A DNA stretch of 64,000 nt, from positions 23,001 to 87,000 of the forward strand of contig NW_027052958.1 of the NCBI RefSeq assembly GCF_011386835.1, in the 5' to 3' direction. Below the pieces are notes generated by a model. The model did no database searches and was not told where the DNA came from. It was given only the letters and a program-made list of their open reading frames with translations. The stretch comes from Chrysemys picta bellii. Its lineage: Eukaryota > Chordata > Testudines > Emydidae. Positions within the stretch are counted from its first letter, which is position 1, and every line of letters begins with the position of its first letter. This document shows, in pieces, positions 35,800 to 45,606 of the stretch. The position numbers and the translations under genes were made by a program.

Positions 35800-38520
35800 T
35801 CTATTTGCCATGAATATAGTGAAGACAAGGTCATCAATGTAAATACAATCAATAAAGCGTGGCATATAACAAAGATCTGGGCATAATGGTAAACTTAAAA
35901 TTGTTGGTGTGATCAAATCTGTGATCTCATGCCAAGTGCTCATTAACTTGGTAAATAGAAATGAGGTAAATCTTCCCACTTTAATGCTCATCACAAATAT
36001 TTGATTATTTCTTGAAAGACCTGGCTGCCTAGAGCAGGGGGTGCGTGTGTGCGTGCATAGATGGATTACACACAAAAGCACTCAAAAGTTCGGATATGCT
36101 GGAATGAAGGCTCCTTGTCCCAATCTCTCTGTTCAGCCAGCCCCAGTTCTCTTCTCCTCCTCCTCTTAGCTCTGTGTCTTCTCTCAGTGTCTCCTACACA
36201 TTCCTTTCCCCGTACCCCCGCCTTCTCTCATAGTCTTCTAGCCCTAGCCTCGCCTACTGGCTCCCTGTCCTTGGCCCCCTCTCCTCACCCCCGTTCCAGT
36301 CCCAATCTTGGCATACTCCTTGTCCCAGTCTGCCCTCCCACCCTCCCACCCCCATTTGCCTTTTGTCCCATCTGCATTTGAGTCCAGTATCTTCCTCCAC
36401 CACCGTGCATGTGCACCAGCTTGGAGGGGTCATTAGGAGTACAGGAAAGAAAGGTTCCTGTCTCAGTTCTGGTGCTTGGCCCAAAGCAGCTGGGAAGAAC
36501 CGTTGCAGGGAAACTCTGGCGTTGACCCCTGTAGGCCTGGGTTGGAGCATATCAGTTGCTCTGTGAGGATGGCTCAGTGCTGTGTTTTCATATCCAGGAG
36601 CTGTGGGGGAAATGGCAGATGTGCAGTCACTCTGTGGGGAATAGCTCATGCGCAGTTTGGTTAGCACTAAGAGCTGTGCGAGATCCAAGTATACGCAGCG
36701 AGGATGAAATCTTCAGGGATTTTAGCTGCTAAAAATATAAGAATTCTCTCTGCTGAGCGTCTGTGAACTGTGATTTTTTTTCAAAGGCTTCTAATTTGGC
36801 CAAATTTGGGCAAGTTTTCCTGGGGATGGCAAAAAGCACATTCTCTGACACAAAGGCCACTCCCTGCCAAATGACAAGTCCCTGCTCCAACACATGGAGC
36901 TTTTCAAAGAAAAGTTGCCAGAATATTTTAATATGAGAAAAATGTAGATTTCCCTAGCCTTGCTCTTGGGAATAGCTTAACCATTTTGGCTGAAATTCTG
37001 CCTCTGTCCCCCACCCCCGATGAAAAAGAGCATGAGGCAGACATACAGCATGGAAAATTTCAGCCCAAGCAATTAAAGTTTGTAAAGTTATAAGCAGCAG
37101 ATAACAGGGTCTTGTAATGGGAGGAGACAGGTAACCTTAATAATAAATGATCCTACTAGCTTTGCCAGTAATATATGTTGGTAACAATTTTGTTTTTGCT
37201 GTTGCATTGCTGTGAACAACACATAAAATCATTCTTTAAGTAACAATCTCTACAAAAACAATCATGCTTCAACAAATTGTTTGAAGAGATATTCTGTTCC
37301 CAGAGTTTTCATTTTTTAGGGCCAGACCCTGAAGTCGTTTCTCAGTCCTTATGCAAACTTGATCTGATTTTTTTCCTTTGCTTTTAATTATTGAGGACAC
37401 TGGAATGAAAATTGATCTCATTCTTTAGAAGTTTTGGTACTGTACTTTGTCTTAATGCTTGTATTGTGATAACCTCAACCAGACCCTGGTAACTGCATGT
37501 CCACAATCGGAGATTTTGCCCATTGCTAGAAAAACACTGTTAGAGTGACGGAACAATTAGAGAGGTGGCACACTATCTCCACAACTCTTAGGTCTAAAAA
37601 GGAATGCTTCCACAGTGTCTGCTTTCAGTGGTAAAAATCATTTATTTTTAGACTTAGCCGTATATTTCTCAAGCTACTATTACAATTACGGAACTGTAAG
37701 GACTGTCTTCCCTTTTTCCACTTGACATCAACATTTTTACAGCTTTTATTTTGATAAATATCGGCGCTAGAAGGATAAGCCCTGATGCTCATCTCTCACA
37801 CAGGACCCACATCAGTGTAAGTGGGATGAGAATTGAGACCAATTACCTACACTATCAGAAGCTGTGGCATTTGGGATTTCAATTGTCGTGAAGCACACAT
37901 TTATAACTACTTAAGTTTTAACTAATTAATGCTAAAATCATGTCAGCATTTGGTGGGAAGTGCAGGGGAGACAAGGATGATTGTAATAGCAGTGGGGACT
38001 GGAATTTGAGATAACTCCAAAGGTATAAATATTGTGAAATTTTTTAACAGTTTTACAAAGCTAGTGTTGAACAGCAGAACATCTGGACAAGATATCCTCT
38101 GCAGGCCAGTGTAAATGCTTCAGGACAAAACAACTTTTTCAAGTGTTATTCTATTTACAGAATAAACTATAGGACATTTACAAATTCATTATGAAATATC
38201 AGTAATTAAACTTAAATTACATATCTCAAAATACAGTTCTGCAGATTAGTGATTGAGCAAGAATAGACTAGACAAGGAATTACTGTGTACTACTCCTTAG
38301 CTTTGCCTATACCTTGTTATATTATGTGACTTGCGATTTGTAAAACTTGAACGTGGTGAGGAGTAGGTAGTTGCTGTAAAGCATTCTGCACAGCACTGTT
38401 GTATTTTCAAAGTGATCAATATAAACACTGAAGATTCTTGCATTTAGCGGGTGTCTGCTAATTCATGGTATTTGGTTACTTGGAATGCGTCTCTCACTTT
38501 CTGCTGGTACTTAACAAGAC
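35800..38520. other. Last intron of the CENPF-like locus
   Basis: A C-rich segment at about 36110-36420 and a GC-rich stretch to 36690 look repeat-derived, but I cannot assign a family. The rest is AT-rich with nothing recognised. Confidence 0.45.
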
Positions 38521-38540
38521 TATTTTTTGTTGTGTTGCAG

Positions 38541-38745
38541 GTAGATGATACTCAACAGTGCGAAGCAGAAACAGCTATTGAACCCATGGAATCTAGTTCA
38601 AGATCTTTGCATAAATGAACAACCCACAAAAACTGTTGCTCAGACCTCTAGGGAGAATATTAACACTCACAAAGGCAGATGTTCCTTGAGCACACAAACA
38701 TCACCTGAGCAAAATGAAGAAGGCCAAAACTGTATAATACTGTAA
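38541..38745 (+). pseudogene. CENPF: CENPF-like block 13, terminal exon with CAAX box (frameshift)
   Basis: The acceptor GTTGCAG ends at 38540. In the splice-consistent frame it reads VDDTQQCEAETAIEPMESSS and stops at TGA 38616-38618. A one-base shift near 38610 gives INEQPTKTVAQTS onward to a C-terminal Cys-Ile-Ile-Leu and TAA at 38743-38745. Human CENP-F also ends in a prenylation box (CKVQ), so the tail is homologous by position and type, and the shift is secondary. A foldback element begins 5 bp after this stop. Confidence 0.82.
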
Positions 38746-39017
38746 ACCTGAGTAGTATAAGGGCCCTACCGTCAATAAAACCCTAACCCTGCCTCTTGAC
38801 CCCTTTACCCTGCCCCTTGACCCCTTAAACCTCACCCACCTGTCACAGGAAGTCCCGCCCCAGGGGGTGTTAGTTCCGGGGTCAAGACGTCCACATGACC
38901 GGCAGCAAGGTGTGTCATGTGACCCTCCGCCTACGAACTCCTCCTCGGTATTGGTTTTACCCCGATAGGACCACCCTGAGAGGAGATTTGACCAGTCAGG
39001 GTGAGTCCTAGGGCGGG

Positions 39018-39476
39018 GTGACCTGTCCGGATGTGGGTCGTGTGACCCCTCTAAGAACTCCTCCCAACACCCTCTGCCAGTCAGAGTGCAGCACCATTAC
39101 CCCATATGTCCCAGCTCCGGGCAGAGGAGGCCATCTCTTACCAAGGACACGTGTTTTAGAAATTGTGGAAAGGCTGCTGAGCGGAAACATGGACTCCTTT
39201 CCCACCGCTGTGAGAACTTCAGACTTTGTTTTAGCCCCAAGCACCTTTGGACTTGTGTGGAGAAAGCGCTACATCCGTGACAGTCCCGAGGAGGACCCTT
39301 TGACTCAACCGTTGATGGATACGTTGGAATCCGACCCCGAAACCCTTGTGAGGCACCCCGATGAGTGTGACGGCCTCTCATTGTTCAACCCCCTAGAGGT
39401 GGAAGGCGATCATAGCTTAGGGGAGTCACCAGCTAACAAGCTGAACAGAAAAGACGTCGCTCAGGTAAATGAATGA
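39018..39476 (+). CDS. Unrecognised 152-aa ORF in left foldback arm
   Basis: ATG to TGA, 152 residues, no transmembrane segment or motif I can name. Features are RVTPLRTPPNTLCQSE near the start, RTRVLEIVERLL, a stretch WRKRYIRDSPEED, and an acidic Pro-poor C-terminus ending RKDVAQVNE. The right arm encodes the same length with roughly 25-30 substitutions and no gap. Keeping the length open in both arms suggests recent coding function, or that the arms diverged only recently. No function proposed. Confidence 0.4.
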   Translation: MTCPDVGRVTPLRTPPNTLCQSECSTITPYVPAPGRGGHLLPRTRVLEIVERLLSGNMDSFPTAVRTSDFVLAPSTFGLVWRKRYIRDSPEEDPLTQPLMDTLESDPETLVRHPDECDGLSLFNPLEVEGDHSLGESPANKLNRKDVAQVNE

Positions 39477-39685
39477 TTAAGAAGCGACGGTCGAGGATGG
39501 GGTATAATGGGGCTAGGAACCAGGGATTGCGTAAATTAACAAGCAGCAGTGGGGTGCTTACACTGTTGCTTTTCTGAAAATCTCTCAACAGCTCGACGAT
39601 GCTGTGACGGTACCTCCCATAAGGCTTTAATTTGTTAATTTACGCAATCCCTGGTTCCTAGCCCCATTACACTCCATCCTCGACC

Positions 39686-40397
39686 CAGGGCCGGCTCCAT
39701 GCACCAGGCGACCAAGCACGTGCTTGGGGCGGCACCTTACAGCGAGGCGGCGCTAGGATTTTTATTTATTTATTTATTTTGGTTCAGCGGCGGGGCGCTC
39801 GGGGGGCTTGGCATGGCGCTCAGAGGGGGAGCAGGGTCTTGGCATGGCGTGTCGCTGGTAGAGGTGCGGGGGCTTCAGGCGGCGCGGCGCTTGGAGGGGG
39901 CGGGGCTTCGGGTGGCGCGGTGCCGAGGGCGCGGGGGCTTGCGCGGCGCACGGGGGGTGGGGCTTCGGGCAGCACAGCGCTCGGAGGGGGGGCAGGGGCT
40001 TGGCACGGCACTCGGAAGGGGCAGGGCTTCGGGCGGCATAGCGCTGGGGGAGCGGGGGCTTGCGCGGCTCTCCGGGGGTGGGGCTTTGGGCAGCATGACG
40101 TTCGGAGGGGCGAGGGCTTGGCGCGTCGGTCGGAGGGGGGGCAGGGTCTTGGCACGGCACGTCGCTGGGAGTGGGGGCGCGGCACTTGGAGAGGGCGGGG
40201 CTTCGGGCGGTGCGGCGCTGGGGGGCCAGGGGCTTGCTCGGGGGGTGGGGCTTCGGGCAGCGTGGTGCTGGGGGTGTGGGGATTTCAGCGGCGCTGGTCG
40301 GGGCGGGTTCAGCTGTGCGTCACTCACTGGGCGGGGTACGGCGGGGCGGCGCTCTTCTTTTTTGCCTGGGGCGGCAAAAAAGTTAGAGCCGGCCCTG
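39686..40397. mobile_element. GC-rich hAT-like MITE (CAGGGCCGGCT type), copy 1
   Basis: The termini CAGGGCCGGCTCC and GAGCCGGCCCTG are inverted. The exact 8-bp duplication CCTCGACC lies at 39678-39685 and 40398-40405. The interior is a degenerate GC-rich tandem array (units like GGGGCTTCGGGCGGC) that is open in several frames at once, so the long Gly/Ala and Pro ORFs are artefacts. It inserted into the right arm of the foldback element. Confidence 0.9.
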
Positions 40398-40417
40398 CCT
40401 CGACCTTCGCTTCTTAA

Positions 40418-40876
40418 TCATTCATTTACCTGAGCAACGTCTTTTCCGTTCACCTTGCCCGCCGGTGACTCCTCCAAGCCATGATCACCTTCCACCTCTA
40501 GGGGGTTGAACAATGAGAGGCCGTCACACTCATCGGGGTGCCTCACAAGGGTTTTGGGGTTGGATTCCAACGTATCCATCAACGGTTGAGTCAAAAGGTC
40601 CTCCTTGGAACTGTCACTGATGTAGCGCTTTCTCCACACACGTCCAAAGGTGCTCAGGTCTAAAACAAAGTCCGAAGTTCTCACGGGGGTGGTAAAGGAG
40701 TCCACCTTTCTTCTCAGCAGCCTTTCCACAATTTCTAAAACACGTGTCCTTGGTAAGAGACGGCCTCTTCTGCCCGTAGCTGGGACTTCTGGGGTAATGG
40801 TGCTGCACTCTGACTGGCAGAGGGTATTGGGAGGAGTTCTTAGAGGGGTAACACGACCCACTTCCGAACAGGTCAC
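40418..40876 (-). CDS. Unrecognised 152-aa ORF in right foldback arm
   Basis: The inverted counterpart of the left-arm ORF: same start (MTC.. VGRVTPLRTPPNTL), same end (KDVAQVNE), same length. Differences include EVGR for DVGR and RKRYISDSSKEDL for RKRYIRDSPEEDP. It could be a real element protein or merely the mirror copy of a non-coding arm that happens to be open. Confidence 0.4.
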   Translation of the reverse strand: MTCSEVGRVTPLRTPPNTLCQSECSTITPEVPATGRRGRLLPRTRVLEIVERLLRRKVDSFTTPVRTSDFVLDLSTFGRVWRKRYISDSSKEDLLTQPLMDTLESNPKTLVRHPDECDGLSLFNPLEVEGDHGLEESPAGKVNGKDVAQVNE

Positions 40877-41165
40877 CCCGCCCTAGGACTCACCCTGACT
40901 GGTCAAATCTCCTCTCTGGGAGGTCCTATCAGGGCAAAACCCATGGTGATTGGTAGAGGGAAGTGGGAGGAGTTCTTACAGGGGTCACAGAAGGCACCTT
41001 GCTTATAATCATGTGGCTGCTTTGACCCCGGAAGTAATACCCTCTGGGGCGGGACTTCCTTTGACAGGTGGGCGGGGTTTGATGGGTCAAGGGGTGGGGC
41101 TTAATGGGTCAAGGGACAGGGTTAGGGTTGGATTGACTTTAGGACACTTATGTTACTAGCCTGCA

Positions 41166-42139
41166 TGTAGTGACTCGGGGTGGCTCCCCTCCTGCCCAGC
41201 AGAGGGAGAGCCCTTACAGACACCCAAGTGGGCGGAGTCACCGACGCCTGTTCCCGCCCCCCAGAAGTCAAGGGGCGGTACAGGAAGTGTAAAAGCTGGC
41301 CGCCAGAGCTCAGTGAGGCCTAGCCACCGCAGGGAGCAGACGTGCGGCCGGGAGACCTCCGAGGCCCGAGGCTGTTGCCCTAACTAGCTTGAGCTACCCC
41401 GAGCCCACTACGAGGAGGAGCCGCTGGAGCCCGTCCGCTCCCGTCATTGGGAGGAGCAGTCAGACCTGCCCCACGCCAACTACGAAGGCGAGGAGCCCCC
41501 CAGAGCCCCTCCACCCCTGCTGTTACCCGGAGGAGCCGCCGGAGCCTCAGTGGCCGGATTTCCCCGAGGAGCTGCCAGACCTGCCCCCAAGTCCCGAACC
41601 AGAGGAACCGATGTGGCTGGACTGGCCCGAGCCCGGCGTGTTTCGGGCAGGATACCCCACTGACCAGCAGAGGGTGATAGCCGCTGCTAGGGCCCCGGGC
41701 TGGAACGCAGTGGAGTGGGTGGGCCTGCGTCCCCCCCCTGCAGGAGGTGTAGGAGCCTGCGCTTACCCCAACTGGGATATTGTTTGCTCAGCCCCTGCAC
41801 CAAAGGGCCTGAGCTGTGACTGTTTGTGCCCCGCCCTGATCCAGGGCCTGGGCCCTACCTGAACTTGCTGCTTGTTTGCTCAGCCCCTGCACCAGAGAGC
41901 CTGAGCTGTGACTGTTTGTGCCCCGCCCTGATCCGGGGCCTGGGCCTCCCAACTGGCTGTTATATTGTTACTCAGTCCCTGCACCAAAGGGCCTGAGCTT
42001 CCTAACTCTATACGGTTGCTCAGCCCCTGCACCAGAGGGCCTGAGCCCTGAACTAACTGGTTGTTTGTTCCACCAGTAGTGAGTCGGTGTGGCTCCCCTC
42101 CTGCCCAGGAGGGTCGAGCCCCGGCACGAAACTTCTACA
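41166..42139 (+). mobile_element. Solo LTR, family L (copy 1)
   Basis: It starts TGTAGTGACTCGG and ends CTTCTACA, flanked by the 5-mer CTGCA at 41161-41165 and 42140-42144. It is 974 bp with a short internal repeat: the opening GGCTCCCCTCCTGCCC recurs near the end at about 42090. Tandem units with CTCAGCCCCTGCACCA lie at 41775-42060. A promoter-like GGAAGTGTAAAAGCTGG is at about 41285. TG...CA and a 5-bp duplication fit an LTR retroelement; no internal region remains. Confidence 0.85.
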
Positions 42140-42546
42140 CTGCAGTTATATCACTTCAGATCAAGATAACCTTTGGAAGATAAATAGTTTTCATGACTAG
42201 GAATGAAAACTATATGCTCACTATTTTTTGTCAAAATAATTTGTATAATACTTTGAACACTAAATCATTTTTACAGGTCTTGTTGTTAAACATTTCCTGA
42301 GAACTATGTCAGGAAAGCTATCTTGAAAGAATGGTCATATCCATTTTTATTTCACAACATGTTGGTAATATAGCTGATCGCTGTACAATGTTCTGTAAAT
42401 AATTCTGTAGAAACTTGTTTGAGATAAAATTTAATAGAAATGCAGTTAAATACCAAACCACATATTACATTAGCAGTATTCCTTCTGTATATAGATGTTT
42501 CATTAAATTTCCAAACACATTTCTGAGACTATTCATTACTAGAAGT

Positions 42547-42940
42547 TCACCTTGATCACCTTGATCGATTGGTCCTTCAGCCCTCGTCTCGATTGCACCA
42601 ATCACAACACGTCTTCCATTCTTCTTGTATCATGGCCTTCCTTCTCCATGTGCGGCCATGTCTTTTCATGGTAACATCTTCCCATCTCTTTGGAGTTTGG
42701 CCGAGTGCAGCTGCTAGTCCATCGATTGTCAGTGAGCCTCACTATATGCCCGCCTATCGCATTTTACTATGCCTGCTCTCAACAACGACGTTCAGCACTC
42801 CACTCTGCTGTCTGATCTCTTCATTGGGGACTCGGTCGTGGATTGAAATTCCCAGAATTCTTCTTTCCATCACACTCTCCATGACAACAGTTGCTGCTCC
42901 TCTGTCAGCACCCATGTTTCACTACCATACAACATTGCAG
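42547..42940 (-). pseudogene. RTE-type LINE, 3' part
   Basis: On the minus strand this is the 3' coding end and tail of an RTE-like LINE. It has a short GATCACCTTGATC repeat tail near 42550 and fragments resembling the region after the RT domain (ILGISIHDRVPNEEIRQ). It is continuous with 46837-47800 once the Tigger-type insertion is removed. Frameshifted and inactive. Confidence 0.7.
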
Positions 42941-43963
42941 TACAGTAATTCCTCGCTTAACGTTGTAGTTATGTTCCTGAAAAATATGACTTTACGCGAA
43001 ACATTGGAAAGCAAAACCAATTTCCCCATAAGAATTAATATAAATGGGTGGGGTTAGGTTCCAGGGAAATTTTTTTCACCAGAGGAAAAACTATACACAC
43101 ACACACCATATTTTAAACAAACACTTTAATACTGTACACAGCGATGACGATTGTGAAGCTTGGTTGAGGGGGTGGAAGCGAGTGAGATATTTCCCCAGGG
43201 AATGCCTTACTGCTAAATGATGAACTAGCTTTTGGCTGAGCCTTCAAGGGTTAAAATGTTGTTAATGTAGCCTCACACTCTACAAGGCAGCACCAATGGG
43301 GGGAGACAGCATGGCAAACAGAGACACACACCCTGTGTGTGGGAGAGGGAGAGAGATATGCACATTGCCCCTTTAAGTATGCTGACCCCACTCGTAAGTA
43401 CATTGTCTTTTTAAGTCTATCGGGAGTTGAGACAGCAGCTGCTGCCCCAAGCTCTCTCTGTCTCTCTCCATCAGTGTCCCCACCCTGCTCTATATGGAGA
43501 AGGGGTAAGTGGGGTGCAGGAGCAGGGGAGAGGGGGAAACCCTGACATTAGCCCCCCGCCCCTTGCACAGCAAGCAGGAGGCTCCCAAGAGCAGCTCCAA
43601 GGCAGAGGGCAGGAGCAGCACATGGCAGTGGGCGGAGGGACATCTGAACTGCCCGCAATTGATAGCTGGCTGGGCAGCTGCTGCACAGGGAACCTAGGGG
43701 AGTGGGGAGCTGAAAGGGGGGGCTGCTGGTCCACCCAGATTCTAAGCCCTCAGCAGCTAGCTGCAACAGGCTGCTCTTCCTGCAAGCAGTGGACAAAGCA
43801 GGCGGCTGCCAAACGAAGTTATAAGGTGTCCTAAGTTTCATCCCCACTCTGGACTTTAGAGTACAGAGATGGGGGCCTGCATGTGAACCTCTAAACTGAA
43901 TTACCAGCTTAGATCTGGTTTTGCTGCCACCACTCCCAAGTGCTAACTCCCTTCCTGGGTACC

Positions 43964-45074
43964 TGTAGTGAGTCGGTGTGGCTCCCCTCCTGCCCAGAAG
44001 AGGGAGCCCACGTGCAGGCACCAGAGTGGGTGGGACCACCACCGCCTGTCCCCGCCCCCCGGAAGTCAAGGGGCGGGACAGGAAGTATAAAGGCCGGCCG
44101 CCAGAGCTCAGTCGGCGGCCAACCACCGCAGGGAGCAGACGTGTGGCTGGGAGCTCCCGGCCAGGAGACCGCCGAAGACCGTGGCCTGGACCCTAGCTGG
44201 CCCGAGCTACCCCGGGCACGCTACGAGGAGGAGCCATCGGAGCCCGTCCGCTCCCGTCACTGGGAGAATCCCTGGGAACCCCACCCCACCAACCCTGAGG
44301 GTGAGACTGTACCCGAACCCCTCCGCCCCTGCTGCTACCCAGAGGAGCCGCCTGAGGACCGTTGGCCTGACTTCCCGGCAGAGCTACCGGACCTGCCACC
44401 GAGCCCTGGCAGAGAGGAGCCCATGCAGATGGACTGGCCCGAGCCCGGCGCGACGAACGAGGTAGGCTTTGAGGGGGATCGTGGAAGTAGCCCGGGGGTA
44501 GCCGACCCCGGTCCAGCTGCAACCGAGTGTGAGCCTATGTCAGTGTGTTGCGGTCTGGATACCCCACTGACCAGCAGCGGCAGTAACCGCTGCTAGGGCC
44601 CCAGGCTGGAACGCAGTGGAGTGGGTGGGCCTGCGTTCCCCCCTGCCACCCCTGCTCACGGGTGGCAGGTTTCCCCCTCACCCAACGCTCGGCTACAGAA
44701 AGCCTAGGCGTGCCTGACCTGGGCTTCTGAACTATTTGCTCGCTCAGCCCCCTGCAAACAAGGGCCTGAGCTTAACTGTGTTTGCCCCGCCCTGATCCAG
44801 GGCCTGGGCTTCTGAACTGCCTGCTCGCTCAGCCCCTGCAGTCAAGGGCCTGAGCTTAACTGTGTTTGCCCCGCCCTGATCCAGGGCCTGGGCTCTGAAC
44901 TGTTGGCTCGCGCGGCCCCTGCAGTCAAGGGCCTGAGCTTTAACTGTGGTCGCGCCGGTCCTGCACCAAAGAGCCGGAGCTTCAAGACTAACTGACTTCT
45001 TGTTCCCACAGTAGCGAGTCGGTGTGGCTCCCCTCCTGCCCGGAAGGGTCGAGCCCCGGCTAGGACCTATTACA
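43964..45074 (+). mobile_element. Solo LTR, family L (copy 2)
   Basis: TGTAGTGAGTCGGTG to CTATTACA, 1111 bp, flanked by GTACC at 43959-43963 and 45075-45079. It matches copy 1 throughout, with a clearer TATA (GGAAGTATAAAGGCCGG at about 44082). About 84-bp tandem units (CTGAGCTTAACTGTGTTTGC, CCGCCCTGATCCAGGG) lie at 44735-44990. It sits inside family M and is the innermost layer. Confidence 0.88.
44190..44596 (+). other. Pro/Glu-rich open frame inside the family L LTR
   Basis: Part of an open frame that runs 43940-44596. It contains YEEEPSEPVRSRHWEN, then PEEPPEDRWPDFPAELPDLP and PMQMDWPEPG. Copy 1 encodes the same units (EEPLEPVRSRHWEE, PEEPPEPQWPDFPEELPDLP) but in two frames. It may be the start of a gag-like product read from the LTR promoter, or simply a low-complexity frame. 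No known family recognised. Confidence 0.35.
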
Positions 45075-45606
45075 GTACCCTTGAGAGACTTCTTCACCAA
45101 TTCCCTGGTGAACACCGATCCAAACCCTTGGATCTTAAAACAAGGAAAAATCAAGCAGGTTCTTAAAAAGAAGGCTTTTACTTAAAGAAAAGAAAGGTAA
45201 AAGAAAACCCTCTGGGAGAGATTAGCATACCAGCTACTCTCACAGACAACAGCTTCAAATCACAGAGGATGTTCCCCTGGGCAAAAACTTAGTTACACAA
45301 AAAATACCCAATTTGATTATTCCCTAATGCCCAAGACAAGTTACAAAGAAAATAAACATAAACCTATTTATTTCCTTCACTAATACTCACTACTTGATAA
45401 GAGGCTGAATTCTGGAGCTTGCCCACTCCGGTCAAAACTTAAACTGAAACTAAACAAAGGAAACTTCCCTCCTTCCTTTTGAAACATCTTATCCCCCCAT
45501 TGGTTCCTCTGGTCAGGTGTTAGCTAGACTAGGTGAACTTCTTAACCCTTTATAGGTAAAAGAGGCATTAACCCTTAACTATCTGTTATGACATAAGGCA
45601 GCATTG

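Larger units (their letters stand above)
3284..38745 (+). pseudogene. CENPF: CENPF-like unprocessed pseudogene (13 exon-like blocks)
   Basis: Thirteen blocks, each mostly flanked by AG and GT, match CENP-F in order. CENP-F is a large coiled-coil protein of the nuclear matrix, kinetochore corona and nuclear envelope in G2/M. Diagnostic matches include TPQKNFAALLTPNQ, ARHQASSLVFSWQQEKTPS, RLCRAEEALLASQSKQNELR, KSCKQLE, LDGLPEVVKKG, TSPRLAAQ and PTAGGSKSQK. Introns are retained, so this is not a processed copy. Disabling changes are a TAG at 3309-3311; frameshifts in the blocks at 4571, 5904, 8626, 31195 and 38541; missing exons between 8818 and 14421 and between 31359 and 34215; and near-total loss of the giant central exons, which encode most of the roughly 3100-residue human protein. 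Alternatives are a degenerate gametolog, or an error-rich assembly of a real gene. Sequencing error could explain frameshifts in A-runs but not the missing exons. Confidence 0.85.
38751..41157. mobile_element. Foldback (palindromic) element with an ORF in each arm
   Basis: The left arm 38751-39542 and right arm 39632-41157 (minus a later MITE at 39686-40397 and one copy of its 8-bp duplication) are inverted copies of about 0.8 kb around an 89-bp loop. The ends are AGTA...TACT, flanked by AACCTG and AGCCTG (5 of 6). Each arm carries a 152-codon ORF, GTGACC-rich sequence, and two telomere-like units near its outer end (AACCCTAACCCTG near 38780). Long inverted repeats and a 6-bp duplication recall Maverick/Polinton ends, but no integrase or polymerase is present, so the class is undecided. 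Confidence 0.7.
43827..45593 (-). mobile_element. Solo LTR, family M, minus strand, split by family L copy 2
   Basis: On the minus strand it starts TGTCATAACAGATAG and ends near CACTTAGGACA-like sequence at 43827. TAAGG is duplicated at 43822-43826 and 45594-45598. It is 651 bp without the nested LTR, and contains a recognisable turtle-type LTR segment (GATCCAAGGGTTTGGATC at about 45115-45133 on the minus strand). Confidence 0.82.

Noticed and set aside
3284..38745. Reading the CENPF-like locus as a functional gene with a shortened protein
   Set aside because: A stop in block 1 and frameshifts in five other blocks cannot be avoided by alternative splicing that keeps phase; missing exons break phase as well.
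39699..40433. Gly/Ala-rich ORFs on the + strand and Pro-rich ORFs on the - strand, up to 244 codons
   Set aside because: They lie inside the hAT-like MITE 39686-40397 and read low-complexity tandem repeats. Several frames are open at once.
38770..41130. Telomere-like CCCTAACCCT units as evidence of a herpesvirus-type telomeric integration
   Set aside because: Only about two units are present in each arm, and no herpesvirus gene is seen. Two units can occur by chance.
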